Origin: Thereva unica
Lineage: Eukaryota > Arthropoda > Insecta > Diptera > Therevidae
NCBI GenBank assembly: GCA_949987705.1
Contig: OX465281.1
Coordinates: 171,196,516-171,260,515 of the forward strand
Reading direction: 5' to 3'
Length of the DNA stretch: 64,000 nucleotides
Part shown: positions 1 through 11,999 of the stretch, piece by piece
How the letters are laid out: every line of letters begins with the position of its first letter
Numbering within the stretch: position 1 is the first letter of the stretch
The notes under the pieces: model-generated
What the model saw: only the letters and a program-made list of their open reading frames with translations
What the model was told of the DNA's origin: nothing
Databases searched by the model: none
Made by a program: the position numbers and the translations under genes

Positions 1-470
1 TAAAACCAAAAAATAATAATAATTGGTTTCCAGTTACGTATGTTTTTATTTTCCGTGTAATTAATAATTAATTGTTAATTAACTGTAAATCTATTTACAC
101 TTGATATTAAAATAATCAGACAATCATATTTGGGTGGAAGAAAAATTCATAGCTAGTTTTTGTATTCATAATATTTTTCATGAAACATTTGTAAGGCCTA
201 TCTCCGTTTACCTAAGGAACAAACTTATTATTTTAAGTTAAGCCTTTCTTGCATTTCCATTTTTCCTTTATTGTTATTACTTGTTTGCTTTTTTAGATTT
301 ACTCAACGGCTGACTTGATTAAAGTAAAAACTGAAATGTGTATAATAATTTACACATTTCCATAGACGCAAACCGTCGAAAATCAAATTTACTAATTGAA
401 ATGAGTTTTCCATACAAATTGACATTTGAATTGCTATTTTGGCACAGGCCCTAAATTATTGTCAAATTGT
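1..470. repeat. Dispersed repeat, copy 1
   Basis: AT-rich noncoding sequence that aligns, with small gaps, to 17925-18370 in the same orientation. Shared landmarks include 'catttgggt', 'tttccatacaaattgacat' and the stretch ending 'ttttggcacagg'. The other copy lies in the 3' part of the hAT element. Here it runs directly into a helicase fragment. Family unknown; it may belong to a hAT 3' region or to an independent repeat. Confidence 0.6.
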
Positions 471-665
471 CAACAATAAGCAAAGCAAGCCAAACACTCT
501 GTCTCCTAACTGGGTGCCGGTGTATAAGAAAATAGTGAACATTACACTGACGAAAACTGTGAAATGCAAACGAAAACAGTTTCCTTGCGTTCCTGCTTGT
601 GCTATTACCATTCACAAGTCGCAAGGTGGGACGTTTACTGTTATTATCTATAATATAAAAATAAG
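439..665 (+). pseudogene. PIF1/Helitron-type helicase fragment (late helicase motifs)
   Basis: The reading frame carries the pattern N-W-V-P-V-Y followed by Q-F-P-x3[14 protein letters not shown]. This is the late helicase signature of PIF1-like enzymes and of Helitron/Helentron Rep-helicases (5'-3' DNA unwinding). Only about 60 residues remain: the Walker A and B motifs upstream and motif VI downstream are absent. The frame has no credible ATG and merges at its 3' side into a tandem array. The motif VI part of a similar helicase lies at about 15510-15660, also next to an array of the same family. The frame continues past 665 only through repeat sequence. Assignment to the PIF1 superfamily is fairly secure; assignment to a particular element is not. 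Confidence 0.7.
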
Positions 666-2190
666 TCGGGTTTTCCTTCCAGACGCTATAATTAGAGAAC
701 GCACGATCCGATTTCCACGGTTTTGCATTCGTTGGAAAGGTCTCGGGCTCCGTGAGGTTTATAGCAAAAAAATTTCAAAAGCAGGCGCTTGGTCCATAGC
801 AGCCATCTCAAGAGGGCGGATTACCATTTTCTTTACAACCCCTCGACATGGATATCAAATGAAAGGTTATGGTAAGTAGAACACCAAAAGCAATATAGTA
901 TACTCAATATATCGTTTGGTCCATGGCAGTCATCACAAGAGAGCAGATGACCATTTTCTTCACAACCCATTCGAAATGGGTATCCAATGAAAGAGTATGA
1001 TAAGTAGAACAATATAAGCAATATAGTATACTCAATATGTCGCTTGGTCCATAGCGGCCACCTCAAGAATGCGGATTACCATTTTCTTCACAACACCTTC
1101 GACATGGATATCGAATGAAAGAGTATGATAAGTAGAACACCATAGGCAATAAAGTATACTCAATATATCGTTTGGTCCATGGCGATCATCTCAAGCGGGC
1201 GGATTACCATTTTCTTCACAACCCCTTCGAGATGGGTATCAAATGAGAGAGTATGATAAGTAGAACACATAAGCAATATAGTATACTCAATATATATCGT
1301 TTGGTCCATAGCGGCCATCTCCAGAGGTTGGATTACCATTATCTTCACACCTCTCGATATGGATTTCAAATGAAAGGGTGTGATAAGTAGAACACCATAA
1401 GCAATATAGTATACTCAATATATCATTTGGTCCATGGCGGTCATCTCAAGAGGGAGGATGATCATTTTCTTCACTACCCCCTCGACATTGGTATCAAATG
1501 AAAGGGCATTATAAGAAGAATGCCATAGACTATGTCTTTAGATTCATGGCGGCCATCTCAAAAGGGGGGGAATGCGATTTTCTTCACAACACCCGAGACA
1601 TGGGTATCAAATGAAAGGCTATGAAAAGTAGAACACCATAAGCAATATAGTATACTCAATTTATAATTTGGTCCATGGCGGCCATCTCAAACGGGAGGTT
1701 TACCATTTTCCTCACAACTCCTTCTAGATGGGTATCAAATGAAAGAGTATGATAAGTAGAACAATATAAGCAATATAGTATACTCAATATATCGTTTGGT
1801 CCATAGCGGCCATCTCAAGAGGGCGGATTACCATTTTCTTCACAACCCCTTCGAGATGGGTATCAAATGAGAGAGTATGATAAGTAGAACACCATATGCA
1901 ATATAGTATACTCAATATATCGTTTGGTCCATAGCGGCCATCTCAAGAGTGCGGATTAATATTTTCTTCACAACCCCTTCGACATGGGTATCAAATGAAA
2001 GAGTATGATAATTAGAACACCATAGGCAATATAGTATACTCAATATATCATTTGGTCCATGGCGGTCATCTCCCGAAATCAATTTTCCCAGATTTGTTCT
2101 TTTTTCACTATAGCTTTTTCCTATCGCAGACTGTGTCCTCATAATCTTATTTTATTGAAAGGCGTTGCAACGCACGCGGGTTTTTGCTAG
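666..2190 (+). mobile_element. Helitron-like non-autonomous element with tandem array (copy H1)
   Basis: The unit consists of a short leader (about 666-780), a ~128-bp tandem array, and a 3' end in which the palindrome gcgttgcaacgc (2163-2174) is followed by cacgcgggtttttgCTAG and then T. Hairpin plus CTRR before a T is the canonical Helitron 3' terminus. The 5' TC terminus was not pinned down. A closely similar 3' end occurs at 52289-52318. No protein is encoded; short frames across the array are by-products of the repeat. Confidence 0.6.
781..2085 (+). repeat. ~128-bp tandem array (H1)
   Basis: About ten units contain 'cgacatgggtatcaaatga', 'gataagtagaacacc', 'caatatagtatactcaatat', 'ggtccatggcgg' and 'accattttcttcacaaccc'. 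Units differ by substitutions and small indels and one is shortened near 1500-1560. The same family recurs at 14125-15450 (same strand) and, inverted, at about 21290-23171 and 35200-36486. Confidence 0.9.
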
Positions 2191-2757
2191 TTTAATATAA
2201 ATGATTCAATTTTATTCATAAAAGTATGCAATCATTTCATCAATGTTTTCTCATGACGTTGTCACGTTAAACTATCGTCCGTAAACCCTCTTTACAGACA
2301 ACAAATTTTTTGAATACATTATAAAATGCTAACGTTAAAAACCCAATCAGCACTTATTATCTGACAGCTGACGGTGTTACCCCCATTGTGCATACAGGTG
2401 ATTGTGCTTTTTATTCTTCTAATTATAAAAGAAATTTTATGTATAAGTTTCATTGAATTTGAAATGAATTTATAAAATGTGTTTTTTTGACAGGTTTATA
2501 CAAGCGACTGACGTATAACCCCCCACTAGGTACGCAGCTGACTTTTTTTATAATTTTTATTATCACTTAAACAATAACTGTGCAAATGCTCAAGTGGGAA
2601 GAAATAAGCCGACGAATTTTTTTTTTTACCACTTTCACATTTTCCCACGACCACCCCCACCACGATACTGGCGTCTGACGGTTGTTTCTGTTATTAGTCT
2701 TATCTAAACTATCTATTGCAAAAAAATCAAGTGGGAAAAAATGAGCCGCCAAAATGC
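2191..2757. other. Unassigned AT-rich spacer
   Basis: No coding frame or TE protein is recognised. A short motif, roughly 'caagtgggaa' plus 'aaatgagccg', occurs twice (about 2591 and 2729), and 'tgacgg' or 'ctgacg' is repeated, suggesting decayed repeat sequence. Poly-T tracts are present. Confidence 0.4.
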
Positions 2758-4083
2758 AACGCTGCCTCCCGGACTATTTACTTTGTGACCCTCTTTCCCG
2801 CAGCCTCGGCACAGCCTTCCTCTATCCTGGCTGCTGCTGCAGTTTTTCGCTATGTGACCGAACTTCATGCATTTGAAGCACGGTTTTAGCGATACCCGCT
2901 CCCGCATTCGGCATACAACCCAGCCGACTCGAATGTTACCTGCTGCGATAGCCTTCAACAGGCAGGCTTATAAACGCCGTCTGTGTGCCCCCCACGACTC
3001 TCTTAGCCTGAGGACATCCTTTTCTTCGACCGTCAGACCTAGCTGGGTCCTCAGTGCTTCGCAGACCTCTTCCTTGGTTGTGATCTCATCTAAGTCTCTA
3101 CACTCGATCACCACCGTATTTGTGCTGGCTCTCACCTCAGCCACCCCGCTTATCGATGCTTTTACCTTCTGCTCTAAGTCTCCGGTCTTAGCATCTCCCC
3201 TCTATAGCTCAAGCAGGAGGTCGCCCTTTTGCGTTCTCCTGACCCTTTTTACGCTACTTCCGACCTCAGTGAGGGAGGAATCTGTCCTCACCTTGCGAAG
3301 GATCTCCGCGTAAGTCGCTTCCCCTTTGGTCGTGATGATAATGGCATCCGACCTGTTCTTTTGTTTCAGCTTGCTTCCTCTCAACCTTCTTTTCTTCAAT
3401 TTTCTCTTTTGCGCTCCACCGTCGTCCAGGCAGAACCTTCCGGGTTCCTGCTCTCGTTTTTGACGGGGCGTGCCGCCTGCAGTGGGGCTGGCTCGGCCAC
3501 TGCTTCGGGAGTCTTTCCCTTTTTCCTCTTGGGGGTGTGCCGCTGCAGCTGCACCTCCTCATTGAGATCTCTATGGCGCTTGCGCGGCCGGGGCTCTTTG
3601 CTCTTTTCTTGTGGCCGTTTCTCTCCAGCATCCCCGGTTGAATGGCTCTCTTTATGTTGCGGAAATTCTTCTGTTTGGGCCGATGTATCCACCAGCTCTT
3701 TTGCCCTCTGCTGAGTCATTTTTTCCTCCTTTGCTTTGAGGTAGGTTGACCTAACAAACCTTATCTTCTCCTTTATGGCGTGCTCGACGTTTTTCTTAGC
3801 GTCGACACACTCCATAAGGTCTCTTATCATAACCCCTAATTTATCAAAAGGGGATGATTGAACCTCCTCCGCTGTGGTCGCCGGAGTGCTCACCCTCGCT
3901 TCACCATTTTTCGCTGACCCAAGGTGCTCTAGGCCGTTAGTGCTCTTTGTCGGCGGTGTCCTCGCCGTCTTGCTGCTCCTTGGGATGGAATTCTTTTGGT
4001 TTCCTTCTTGGGGAGTCGCACTTTGTTGCTCAGGACCTGGATGTTCCGGGTCCTTAGCACTCTTAGCTGGTGGTGTTCTCACC

Positions 4084-4084
<1 letters not shown>
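2758..4084 (-). pseudogene. R1-like LINE ORF1 (gag-like) fragment
   Basis: Read on the minus strand, this is the nucleic-acid-binding ORF1 of an R1-clade non-LTR retrotransposon. A hydrophilic Pro/Thr/Ser-rich N-terminal half (4082-3396) leads to a basic middle part and two CCHC knuckles near 2890-2790: C-F-K-C-M-K-F-G-H-I-A-K-N-C and C-R-G-C-G-K-E-G-H. It matches ORF1 of the longer element at 25027-26613 along its length. It is broken by frameshifts around 3260-3400 and ends just after the second knuckle. The 5' side stops abruptly in (TA)n at 4085, so the copy lacks a 5' UTR and all of ORF2. Confidence 0.85.

Positions 4085-4178
<94 letters not shown>
4085..4178. repeat. (TA)n microsatellite
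   Basis: TA dinucleotide tract interrupted once by 'taccta'. It joins the LINE ORF1 fragment to the Tigger element, whose TA duplication lies in the tract. Confidence 0.95.
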
Positions 4179-4181
<3 letters not shown>

Positions 4182-6401
4182 TAGTGTCGCGATAATCCGA
4201 AGAGGTAATTTTTGACCATTTCGGATTATCGAATTTTCCGGATTACCAAATCATTTGAATACCTCTAGGAAATTAAAGAAATAAAACTAATTTTGATATT
4301 TATTTAGTCTTAACCACTTATGTATTTATTTGCATATGTCAGTTCGAACAAATTTTTGCATTCATATAAAATAAAAAAGTAATTTTCCTTATTACGTACA
4401 TGCATGAACATAGGTACAGAGTGTATAAATTAAAGATAAAAATAAACTTTAATGTTACTAGTTACTAGCAAAAAAATTCGAAATCTTCGTTTGTTTCGTT
4501 TTTCTTATACAACTAGTCACAGCTGTCTCCCTCATACGTCTTAAAAGTAGGATTTGATGAGGAGGTAAGTCATTTTGTTCTGCCCACAAAATACAAGTAT
4601 CAAAACTTCCAATAGCGTCTTCCGATCTAATTCTATTATCGCTAATCTGGGTTGGATCACATTCTGGGATGGTTTCCTCATCTGATGTTGATGAAAGATC
4701 AATATCCGCATTTTCCACCCATTCATTAACTTCAGTGGTACGAAAACTTTCATTACAGATTTGGTTCAATTTAATGGTTAAGTCGTTGATATTATCCTGA
4801 TCTGAAAGTAACTGATTACGCAATATATTCAAAGGAATATCGTCCTCTGATCCGAAGCCATCGTCTGATCCTTGTTCCTGAGGAATGGTATCCTCCAACA
4901 CTTCTGTAAAATTTCTTTATTAACTTTATCCCAGGCTCCCGTTAAGCAAAAAATGGCATCTTTTAATGTAAATTTTTTTAAACTTGTGTTCAAAGCAATT
5001 TCATCATCACTTAAGATATGCATTAAAAAACTTTTACGATAGTTTAATTTAGTTACACGTATGGCATTTTGGTCCATTGGTTGGAGCAAGGACGTGGTAT
5101 TTGCAGGTAAAAACATCGTTGTAATGTTTCCATCACGGCTCACTAGAGGCGGATGACAATGTGCATTGTCGATAAGTAAAAGTGCTCTTGGTGCTAAGCC
5201 CTTATTTACTAAAAAATCTTTCACTTCCACACAGAATGAATTTATAAACCACTCCTCAAACAATGAAGACGTCATCCAAGCGTTTTTGTAGATTTGTAAT
5301 GAACAGGTAACTGTACATTTTTCAGTACTCTTGGAGCTGACGATTTCCCGATTACAAGAAGTTCTAATTTTTTTGAACCATCTGCGTTGGCGCAACATAA
5401 AAACGTTACCTTCTCCTTACAAATCTTGCGACCTAAAGCAGTTCTTTCTTGGGAGCCAACAAGTGTTTTATTCGGAAGCATCCGCCAAAATAAAGCGCTT
5501 TCATCCGCGTTAAATATTTGAGCCGGTGTTAAATTGAGCTCTTTTATTTTATCGGAAAAAACCTTTTTAAATGGATCAACTTCAGAAATATTACAGCTTA
5601 ACTTTTCTCCTGAAATTGTAAGTGGACGTATTCCATGCCTTTTTCTAAAGTTATACACCCAGCCTCTACTAGCATTGAATTGTCGATTAGGGTAATATTG
5701 TTGATGCAAAACCTTAGCTTTTTCAATAAGAGTCTCATTAGATACTGGCACATGTCGCTCTCGTTTGACGTAAAAACCAGGAATACAGATTTTTTCCATT
5801 TCCGGGTATTCACCATGCTTAAGCGTCTTTTTCTCACCAGGACCAGCATCACTTTCGGCAATAAAATTTAAAATTTTGTCTTTATTTTTCTTTATCAAAC
5901 ACTGTCGAAATTCCCACATCGTATTTGTTAGCAACAGCTTTTAAACCTTTTCCGCTTAATATTTCCTTTATAATTTCACCTTTCACTTCTAAGTTCAGTG
6001 TTTTATGTTTTCTTTTGCTCACGCGCGGCATTGCAAAAGGTATTCCTTTATTCACGTCCGATAATTTAAACCAACTAAGTTTCTCGTGTTTATCTGACAA
6101 TCAGAACATCTCTAATCATCTCTAAACGGGGAATCCCCGCATTAACAGTATGAGCATACTATCATAGAGTAGGAATAAAGTCACGTGTTCCTTCTCTGGC
6201 TGAAAACCTAAATACATATACGAAAGAACGAGTGAAAGAAATTTTCGGGGTAAAAAAATATCAGTAAAAGAAAATTTCGGATTATTGCGGACACTTTTTC
6301 ATGGCTTTTTCGGATTATAAAGACACAAATACAGAAAATTTTTGTTTCGGATTACCGCGAATTTCGGATTGTCAAGCATTCGGATTATCGCGACACTACT
6401 G
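4179..6401 (-). mobile_element. Tigger/jerky-like (pogo group, Tc1/mariner superfamily) DNA transposon
   Basis: The element has perfect 23-bp terminal inverted repeats starting CAGTAGTGTCGCGATAAT, flanked on both sides by TA, the usual pogo/Tc1-mariner target duplication. It measures 2223 bp. Subterminal copies of 'cggatta' occur at both ends (around 4223, 6285, 6313, 6350), a layout typical of transposase-binding sites. It lies between (TA)n tracts and encodes one transposase gene on the minus strand. Confidence 0.93.
4458..6031 (-). pseudogene. Tigger/jerky-type transposase, three frameshifts
   Basis: Cut-and-paste transposase with CENP-B-like DNA-binding domains and a DDE-1 catalytic core. 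The likely start is the ATG at 6031, giving MPRVSKRKHKTLN and a psq-like helix-turn-helix. The second HTH (G-W-V-Y-N-F-R-K-R-H-G-I) and first catalytic Asp (F-N-A-D-E-S-A-L-F-W) are in the frame 5934-5272. The second (L-L-L-I-D-N-A-H) and third (L-L-Q-P-M-D-Q) are in the frame 5398-4829. An acidic tail lies in 4901-4458. Frameshifts sit near 5890, 5290 and 4890. All three catalytic Asp codons survive, so decay is modest. This family has also given rise to host genes (CENP-B, jerky), but the intact TIRs argue for a plain transposon here. Confidence 0.9.
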
Positions 6402-6420
6402 TATATATATATATATATAT
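6402..6420. repeat. (TA)n tract
   Basis: Short TA tract between the Tigger element and element X. Both could have used it as a TA target. Confidence 0.9.
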
Positions 6421-7448
6421 TAGGGTGGCCCTCTCTTGTATGGAGAGAAAAAAAATTGCTAAGATTCTAAGTCTCACCCCCTAGAAATATGCGAATAGGC
6501 AAAAAACTAAGAAATTCAAAATTTTAGGCAAAACGGAAAACATTTAGAGGTCGCTCATGGCGAACGAAATTTTAAAAAATGATGATTTTTTACCTTTTTT
6601 CACTTTGTTCAACCCTTATTACCATTTTATCAGCCCTAAAAGGGTCAATTAATATTTTTTACCCATTCTACAGATTATTACCTTTCTAAAATGATCAAAA
6701 TCATATGGATCAGTTTACAAATAATAAAGCTATGAAATAAAAAGCACAGTATTTATAAGGAAAAAAAATCAGTTCAAAGAGAAACTGCACTAGGGCCCAC
6801 TAATTACCGCAGCCTTCGCATTGTGCTTTTCTGTTAATCTTTGATCGTGCATAGGTACGTGTACGATCAGTGATCCTCACTTAGCAAACAATCTACACGG
6901 GACTCTATAACATCCATGCGTGTTATGAAAAAGCGTGTTTTTATCATATTATATAATATTTAACAATAATATCAGTTGAAACAACAATATAAATTTACGA
7001 AAGCTAATTTAACATAGTTAACTTATTCAACGTAAATTTACCAGTTCAAATCGGGTTATAACGTTTTTGTACGATGAATATTACAGCTAATAAAAGGCAT
7101 AAACTGTACTTCAATAGTGTAATATACAAAATACAAACAAAATTATTAAAATTGAAATTACTCAGCCAGTAGTTGCTTTAGTAACGCATTTTTTGTTTTG
7201 TAATCAATTAGAATTTGTAATAAGTTTTGTTTATTGTGTTCGTCTTTACTCAATACTTTATTATATTCTTCGAATAACTTCACACTTCTTTCAGCTGTGT
7301 CGTTAACAGTTCTTCTCATGAAGAAGGGTGAATGCTTGATTATAATTAATATTATAACTCTATTTATCTGGTGGGAGATATAGGAAGTCCGTTGAAATGT
7401 TAAACCGTTGAAAAAAATCGAATGTGTTCATCGTAGTGATTGAGTATT

Positions 7449-8503
7449 TTACGGGTTTCTTATAAATTCCTGAATTTCTTCAAGTTTTAATGGAATACGT
7501 TTAACTAATTCCCTAGATATTTTATCTGGCTCAACATCATTATCTGCATAGACATCATGATCTTCCTTTTTTTCATCAGTGGTAATAAAATGCTTTAATC
7601 TGTTACTCATTTTATGTTTGATTTCCAATGGAATATTTTCATCGAAAAATGCTACACCAACGTTTTCGTCTGCTAAATACCACAAATTCATTTTCTTAAT
7701 AGCAATTTGTGACAATTAACATTTCGATATTCCTACATATTTTGTAAGAAGCAATAGTCCTGGTATGCTGCTGCTGGCGCTATGGGACATTTAAACCAAG
7801 CCCTCACGTAAAAGCGAATGATAAAAGCACAAACATTAGCTTTTTATTCTCCTCTTCTAAAACAGTTAATTTAAACTCATCTCTGAATTAATATATTTTT
7901 ATACAATATAGTGCTTTTGAGATCCAACGAGCATGATGCATTGGACCTGGAGAACAAAATTTGACTTATTAGAGCATGAGCCCGAAGCAATTGTGGTTAA
8001 CTCTAATAATTATCGATTGTCATCTCTGCAAATTAGTTTCTTTAATTGTTCGTTGCAAAAATCTGTGAACTCATCTTTCAATTAGAATTTCTTTCAATTT
8101 GGCATTTTCTAGCAATGTTTTATACTCATTTTTGCTTATGTCGTTCCAATATAATTCCAATCTCTTGAATAAAGGAACACCTTTACCATAGGTACCAGGA
8201 AATTCTATTTCAAACACACCTCGCAGGACTAGTTCATAAATATGATGGCGACATGGTAAATACAGTAAAGATTTTACAATTTTTGTTCTAATAACGTGCA
8301 CACTCCATTTAGTTTTCCAGTATTTGACCCAGTGATATCAAAACAAAAACAACAATATTTTCATCCACATTCCAATCTATTAATAATTCATAAATAGCAT
8401 CAGCTATTTCTATTCCTGTTGAAGATGATAATTTTGGAACACCAAGTAATTGCTCACCATTTATATCACTAACGTAAAAAGGTAGGTAACCTATCCACTT
8501 CAA
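7449..8503 (-). pseudogene. Transposase remnant of element X (FD-T/NTG/CRHH type)
   Basis: Minus-strand pieces in order: 8503-8309, a shifted frame reading F-D-I-T-G-S-N-T-G-K-L-N-G then L-L-E-Q-K-L, then 8301-8071 with L-L-Y-L-P-C-R-H-H-I-Y-E-L-V-L, and a C-terminal piece 7715-7449 with L-W-Y-L-A-D-E. The Asp in F-D-I-T and the C-x-H-H motif resemble an RNase-H-like transposase core, but this is inference. A related fragment lies at 44279-44702 with the same N-T-G-x-L-N-G and L-P-C-K-H-H motifs. Frameshifts, a stop at the end of L-L-E-Q-K-L and a gap of about 350 bp with little recognisable coding make this copy dead. Confidence 0.65.
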
Positions 8504-8538
8504 CTTTTCCTGTTATATGAGCGCAGTCAGAACTAATG

Positions 8539-8743
8539 AAAATGCTTTTGTCACACATCATTCGCTTTGGCTGCATTCGAAAATTAGCCAGCTACGCAGA
8601 ATAAGCAGAATTGCAGTATCGGCTGCAGGGCATATATTCTCGGCTGCAGCGGCTTGATTTTTGGAATGATGTGCTGCCAATTCTGAGCAGCTGGTAAATT
8701 TTCGAATGCAGTCAAAGCGAATGATGTTTGACAGATGCATTTT
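8539..8743. repeat. Foldback (palindromic) repeat of about 205 bp
   Basis: Arms of about 54 bp starting 'aaaatgc' and ending 'gcatttt' are inverted copies with a few mismatches, sharing 'catcattcgctttg' and 'ctgcattcgaaaatt'. The central loop holds two 'cggctgcag' motifs. It lies inside element X next to the inner edge of its right TIR. It looks like a small MITE; no clear target duplication was seen. Confidence 0.75.
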
Positions 8744-10500
8744 CAAACTTCATAAATTTTTAAAACATTTACCATTTATGTTAAACAATATTATGTAATA
8801 ACAGTTATACAAAAGTTATATTGCTGTTTGAAATGATATTATTGTTAAATACATATATGAAAAATAATGAAAACACGTTTTTTTCATAACACGGATGGAT
8901 GCAGGGCCGGCTCAACCGATGAAGCAGAAGATGCAAAGCATCGGGGCGCCACACGAACAAAGGGCGCTAAAATCCAAAATTAAAGGGCGGTAAAATCCAA
9001 AATTGAAAATCAGATCATTTTAAATTTCTTTATTAAAATTTTTTCAATTTTCAATTTTTCTTTTAAATGAGGTGAACAGTAGGCGATTTTCAAATTTTAC
9101 TTTTTCTTTTAAATGAGAGGTGAAAAGTAGGCGATTTTCGAATTCAGTTTTCTAAAAAAAGCTTTTGGTATTGGTAGATGAAAAGGCATTTCCAAATTCT
9201 TGTTTTTAGTTGTTTATGTGTTCTAGTCAGCTAGTCATATTTGGACATGTTAATATTTTCGTTTCTTATTGAAGAAAAATATTTTTAAATGGGAAAATTC
9301 GGCAATTAAAAAACTATAAATTTGTTGTGTGAAATATTTAATGAAAAAGTTTAAAAAGTGTAATTTCTTGAATAACAACATTTTTGTGAATGTTAAGTGT
9401 TAGAGAATTTAAAGTTAAGAACAAAAAAGAACATTTATTTAGATTCAGATAAAATATAATTGACTAATAAACAAAACAGTTCAGTGCCTAAGCATAATTC
9501 ATCTAGAAGGCGTTTAAACCGTAAATGCTAAGTGTTAATACATATTTTTCATTGCATTGGTATAAATACTAACAGTAAGTAAGTGATTTTCTTATATTTA
9601 CTTAGAGTTTATTATGTTTTTCAATAAAGTATCTTAAATATTTATTGAGGAGTGATGAAAGTAAGTAGCACTAATAGTACTACTACCACACTTAAACCTT
9701 TTATGGTACGTTAAAGTGGCCACGAAAGATTTTTTATATTCAATTTTAAATTCTTTTCAGTATTACTAAAAAATGGAGAAAAAAAAATTATCTGGAGCAG
9801 AGTACCGCAAAAGAAAAGCGATAAGGGATACGGAACAAAATAAGTTAACAGGTCAAATAAGCAAATTCTTCAAAAAAACGGATGAAATTTCTGCAAACAG
9901 TAATGAACCGAAAGAATTACATTCACTCACAGTCGAAAAAGCTAGTGATTCACCTTCCTTAACTTCACCACATCAACACGAAGGACATAAAAATATCGCT
10001 ACCACGTCTACCACAGAATGTGAATCTAATTTACCTTTATTACCTCAAACAACTTCAGAAAAAGTAAGTGAAACATTGAGGGAAAGTGAAGTATTGATTA
10101 CATTTAAATCAAATGATCCAGCTACTTGGTCGAAAGTTATAAATGACAAACTTCGGAAAATTATTATTCAGCAAGGTTCGATGATACCGATAGAACAAAA
10201 ATTATATCCTCGAGACGATTGTGGTCGTAGTTTTAGTAATAACTATAACTATCGTAAGATAGCAAATACAGATACAAATTATTTGCAGGTGGAACAAGTT
10301 CTTTGACCACTGATGGTTACTCAAATTGGCAAAATTTATCAAAAACACTGAGTAGTCATGAATTAACTAAATCTCATTTAACTTCGTTTATAAAGTGGGT
10401 TGATGTAAAAAAACGATTAGAAAAATTTAGCACAATAGATAGTGAACTCGAAAAATTATATGAAAGGGAAAAACGACATTGGCGCGGTGTGTTGTAAGAA

Positions 10501-11067
10501 TTGAAGAGCGATATTCCAAAACGTGCTAAGTTCTTATGATGTAATTAGTGGGAAATAAAAAAAACTGAATATCACTTTCACTCTCGCCTAAAGGGCTGTA
10601 ATATTATTTCGTTTCTCAAAAAACCGATAAAAGAAACTATTATTTATAAAAATATAAATAAATTTGCTACATTTTATATGAAAAAAATGGTTTTATTTAT
10701 GGTGGTACATTTTCATAATGTACTAAGTCAATTACTTAGTACATTTTGAAATAAAATTTCATAGTAAAATTATGATACTATGGTAAATGTTTTCAGTCCT
10801 CAGAAAGTTCAGCCCAGCAAAAGAAAGAATAGTATTTTTCAAATCTTTATTTTTAATATAAAAAAAACATTAAAAAATTCAATATGAATACTAGCTATTG
10901 AAATTGATGGAAAATTCATTTGTATGACCCATTATACATCGGAATGAGTATGATTTGTGATAAATGTTTATGTGAATGCATAACTACTACGTCATAGATT
11001 GGAAAGCAATACAATATTAAAATTAAACAAAAATTGACTTAGTACGTTTTGGAATATCGCTCTTCAA
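10501..11067. mobile_element. MITE, copy 1 (TIR TTGAAGAGCGATATTCC)
   Basis: A 567-bp non-coding element with TIRs of at least 27 bp (TTGAAGAGCGATATTCCAAA at each end), inserted into the hAT transposase reading frame. An almost identical copy in opposite orientation lies at 43198-43765. It has an internal palindrome, tactaagtcaattacttagta. The inserting superfamily is not determined, because flanks shared by both copies blur the TSD. Confidence 0.85.
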
Positions 11068-11999
11068 TTGTTAAAATAATAAAATATCTCGCCAAACAAA
11101 ATTTAGCTCTTCGGGCTCGTCAGATATAATATTCCAAAATAACAATGGTAATTTTTTAAAGTTAGTTGAACTATTCTCTAAATTTGATATGGTTATGGAA
11201 AACCATCTCACGAAAATTCAGAACACATAGAAGGACACAGTTCATTATTTAGGAAAAAATATTCAAAACGAAATAATATCCATAATTTCAAAGAAAATAG
11301 TCGGCGCGCTATTGTTCAGATGGTGGCAAATGCCAAATATTTTTCCATAATATTAGATTGCACTCCCGATATAAGTAACACGGAACAAATGACTATAATT
11401 ATCAGATTTTTAAATAAAAACAAAGGCAATCAAATTACTGTAGAAGAACATTTTTTGGGTTTCGTAGAAATAGCTGATTCTACCGGCGAAGGTTTGTTTA
11501 CATGCATAGTTGCTAAGCTAGAAGATTTAAATATAAATATAAAAGACTTACGTGGACAGGGCTATGATAATGGCTCCAACATGCGTGGTAAGCACAACGG
11601 TGTTCAAAATCGCATTTTGAATAAGAACCCTCGAGCATTTTTTGTGCCATGTGCGGCACACACATTGAATTTATTTGTATGTGACGCGGCTAAAGTTAAT
11701 ACAGAAACTATAATTTTTTTTGGCATTATACAAGAACTTTATAACTTTTTTAGTGCTTCTACGAAACGGTGGGATGTGTTGAAGCAATTTAGTAAAATTA
11801 CGCTTAAACCTTTATCGAATACTCGATGGGAATCCAGAATTGATGCTCTTAGCCCATTAAAAAACAATATTGGTGATTATTTAGACGCATTACTTGCCAT
11901 ATACGATAATGAAAAAAATGACAACAACACAAAATCTGAAGCTAAATCTTTGGCACTGAAGCTTGACTACGAATTTGTTTGTTCACTAATAACACTGGT

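Noticed and set aside
781..2085. CRISPR-like array of regularly spaced repeats
   Set aside because: Units are contiguous tandem copies without unique spacers, and the context is eukaryotic transposons.
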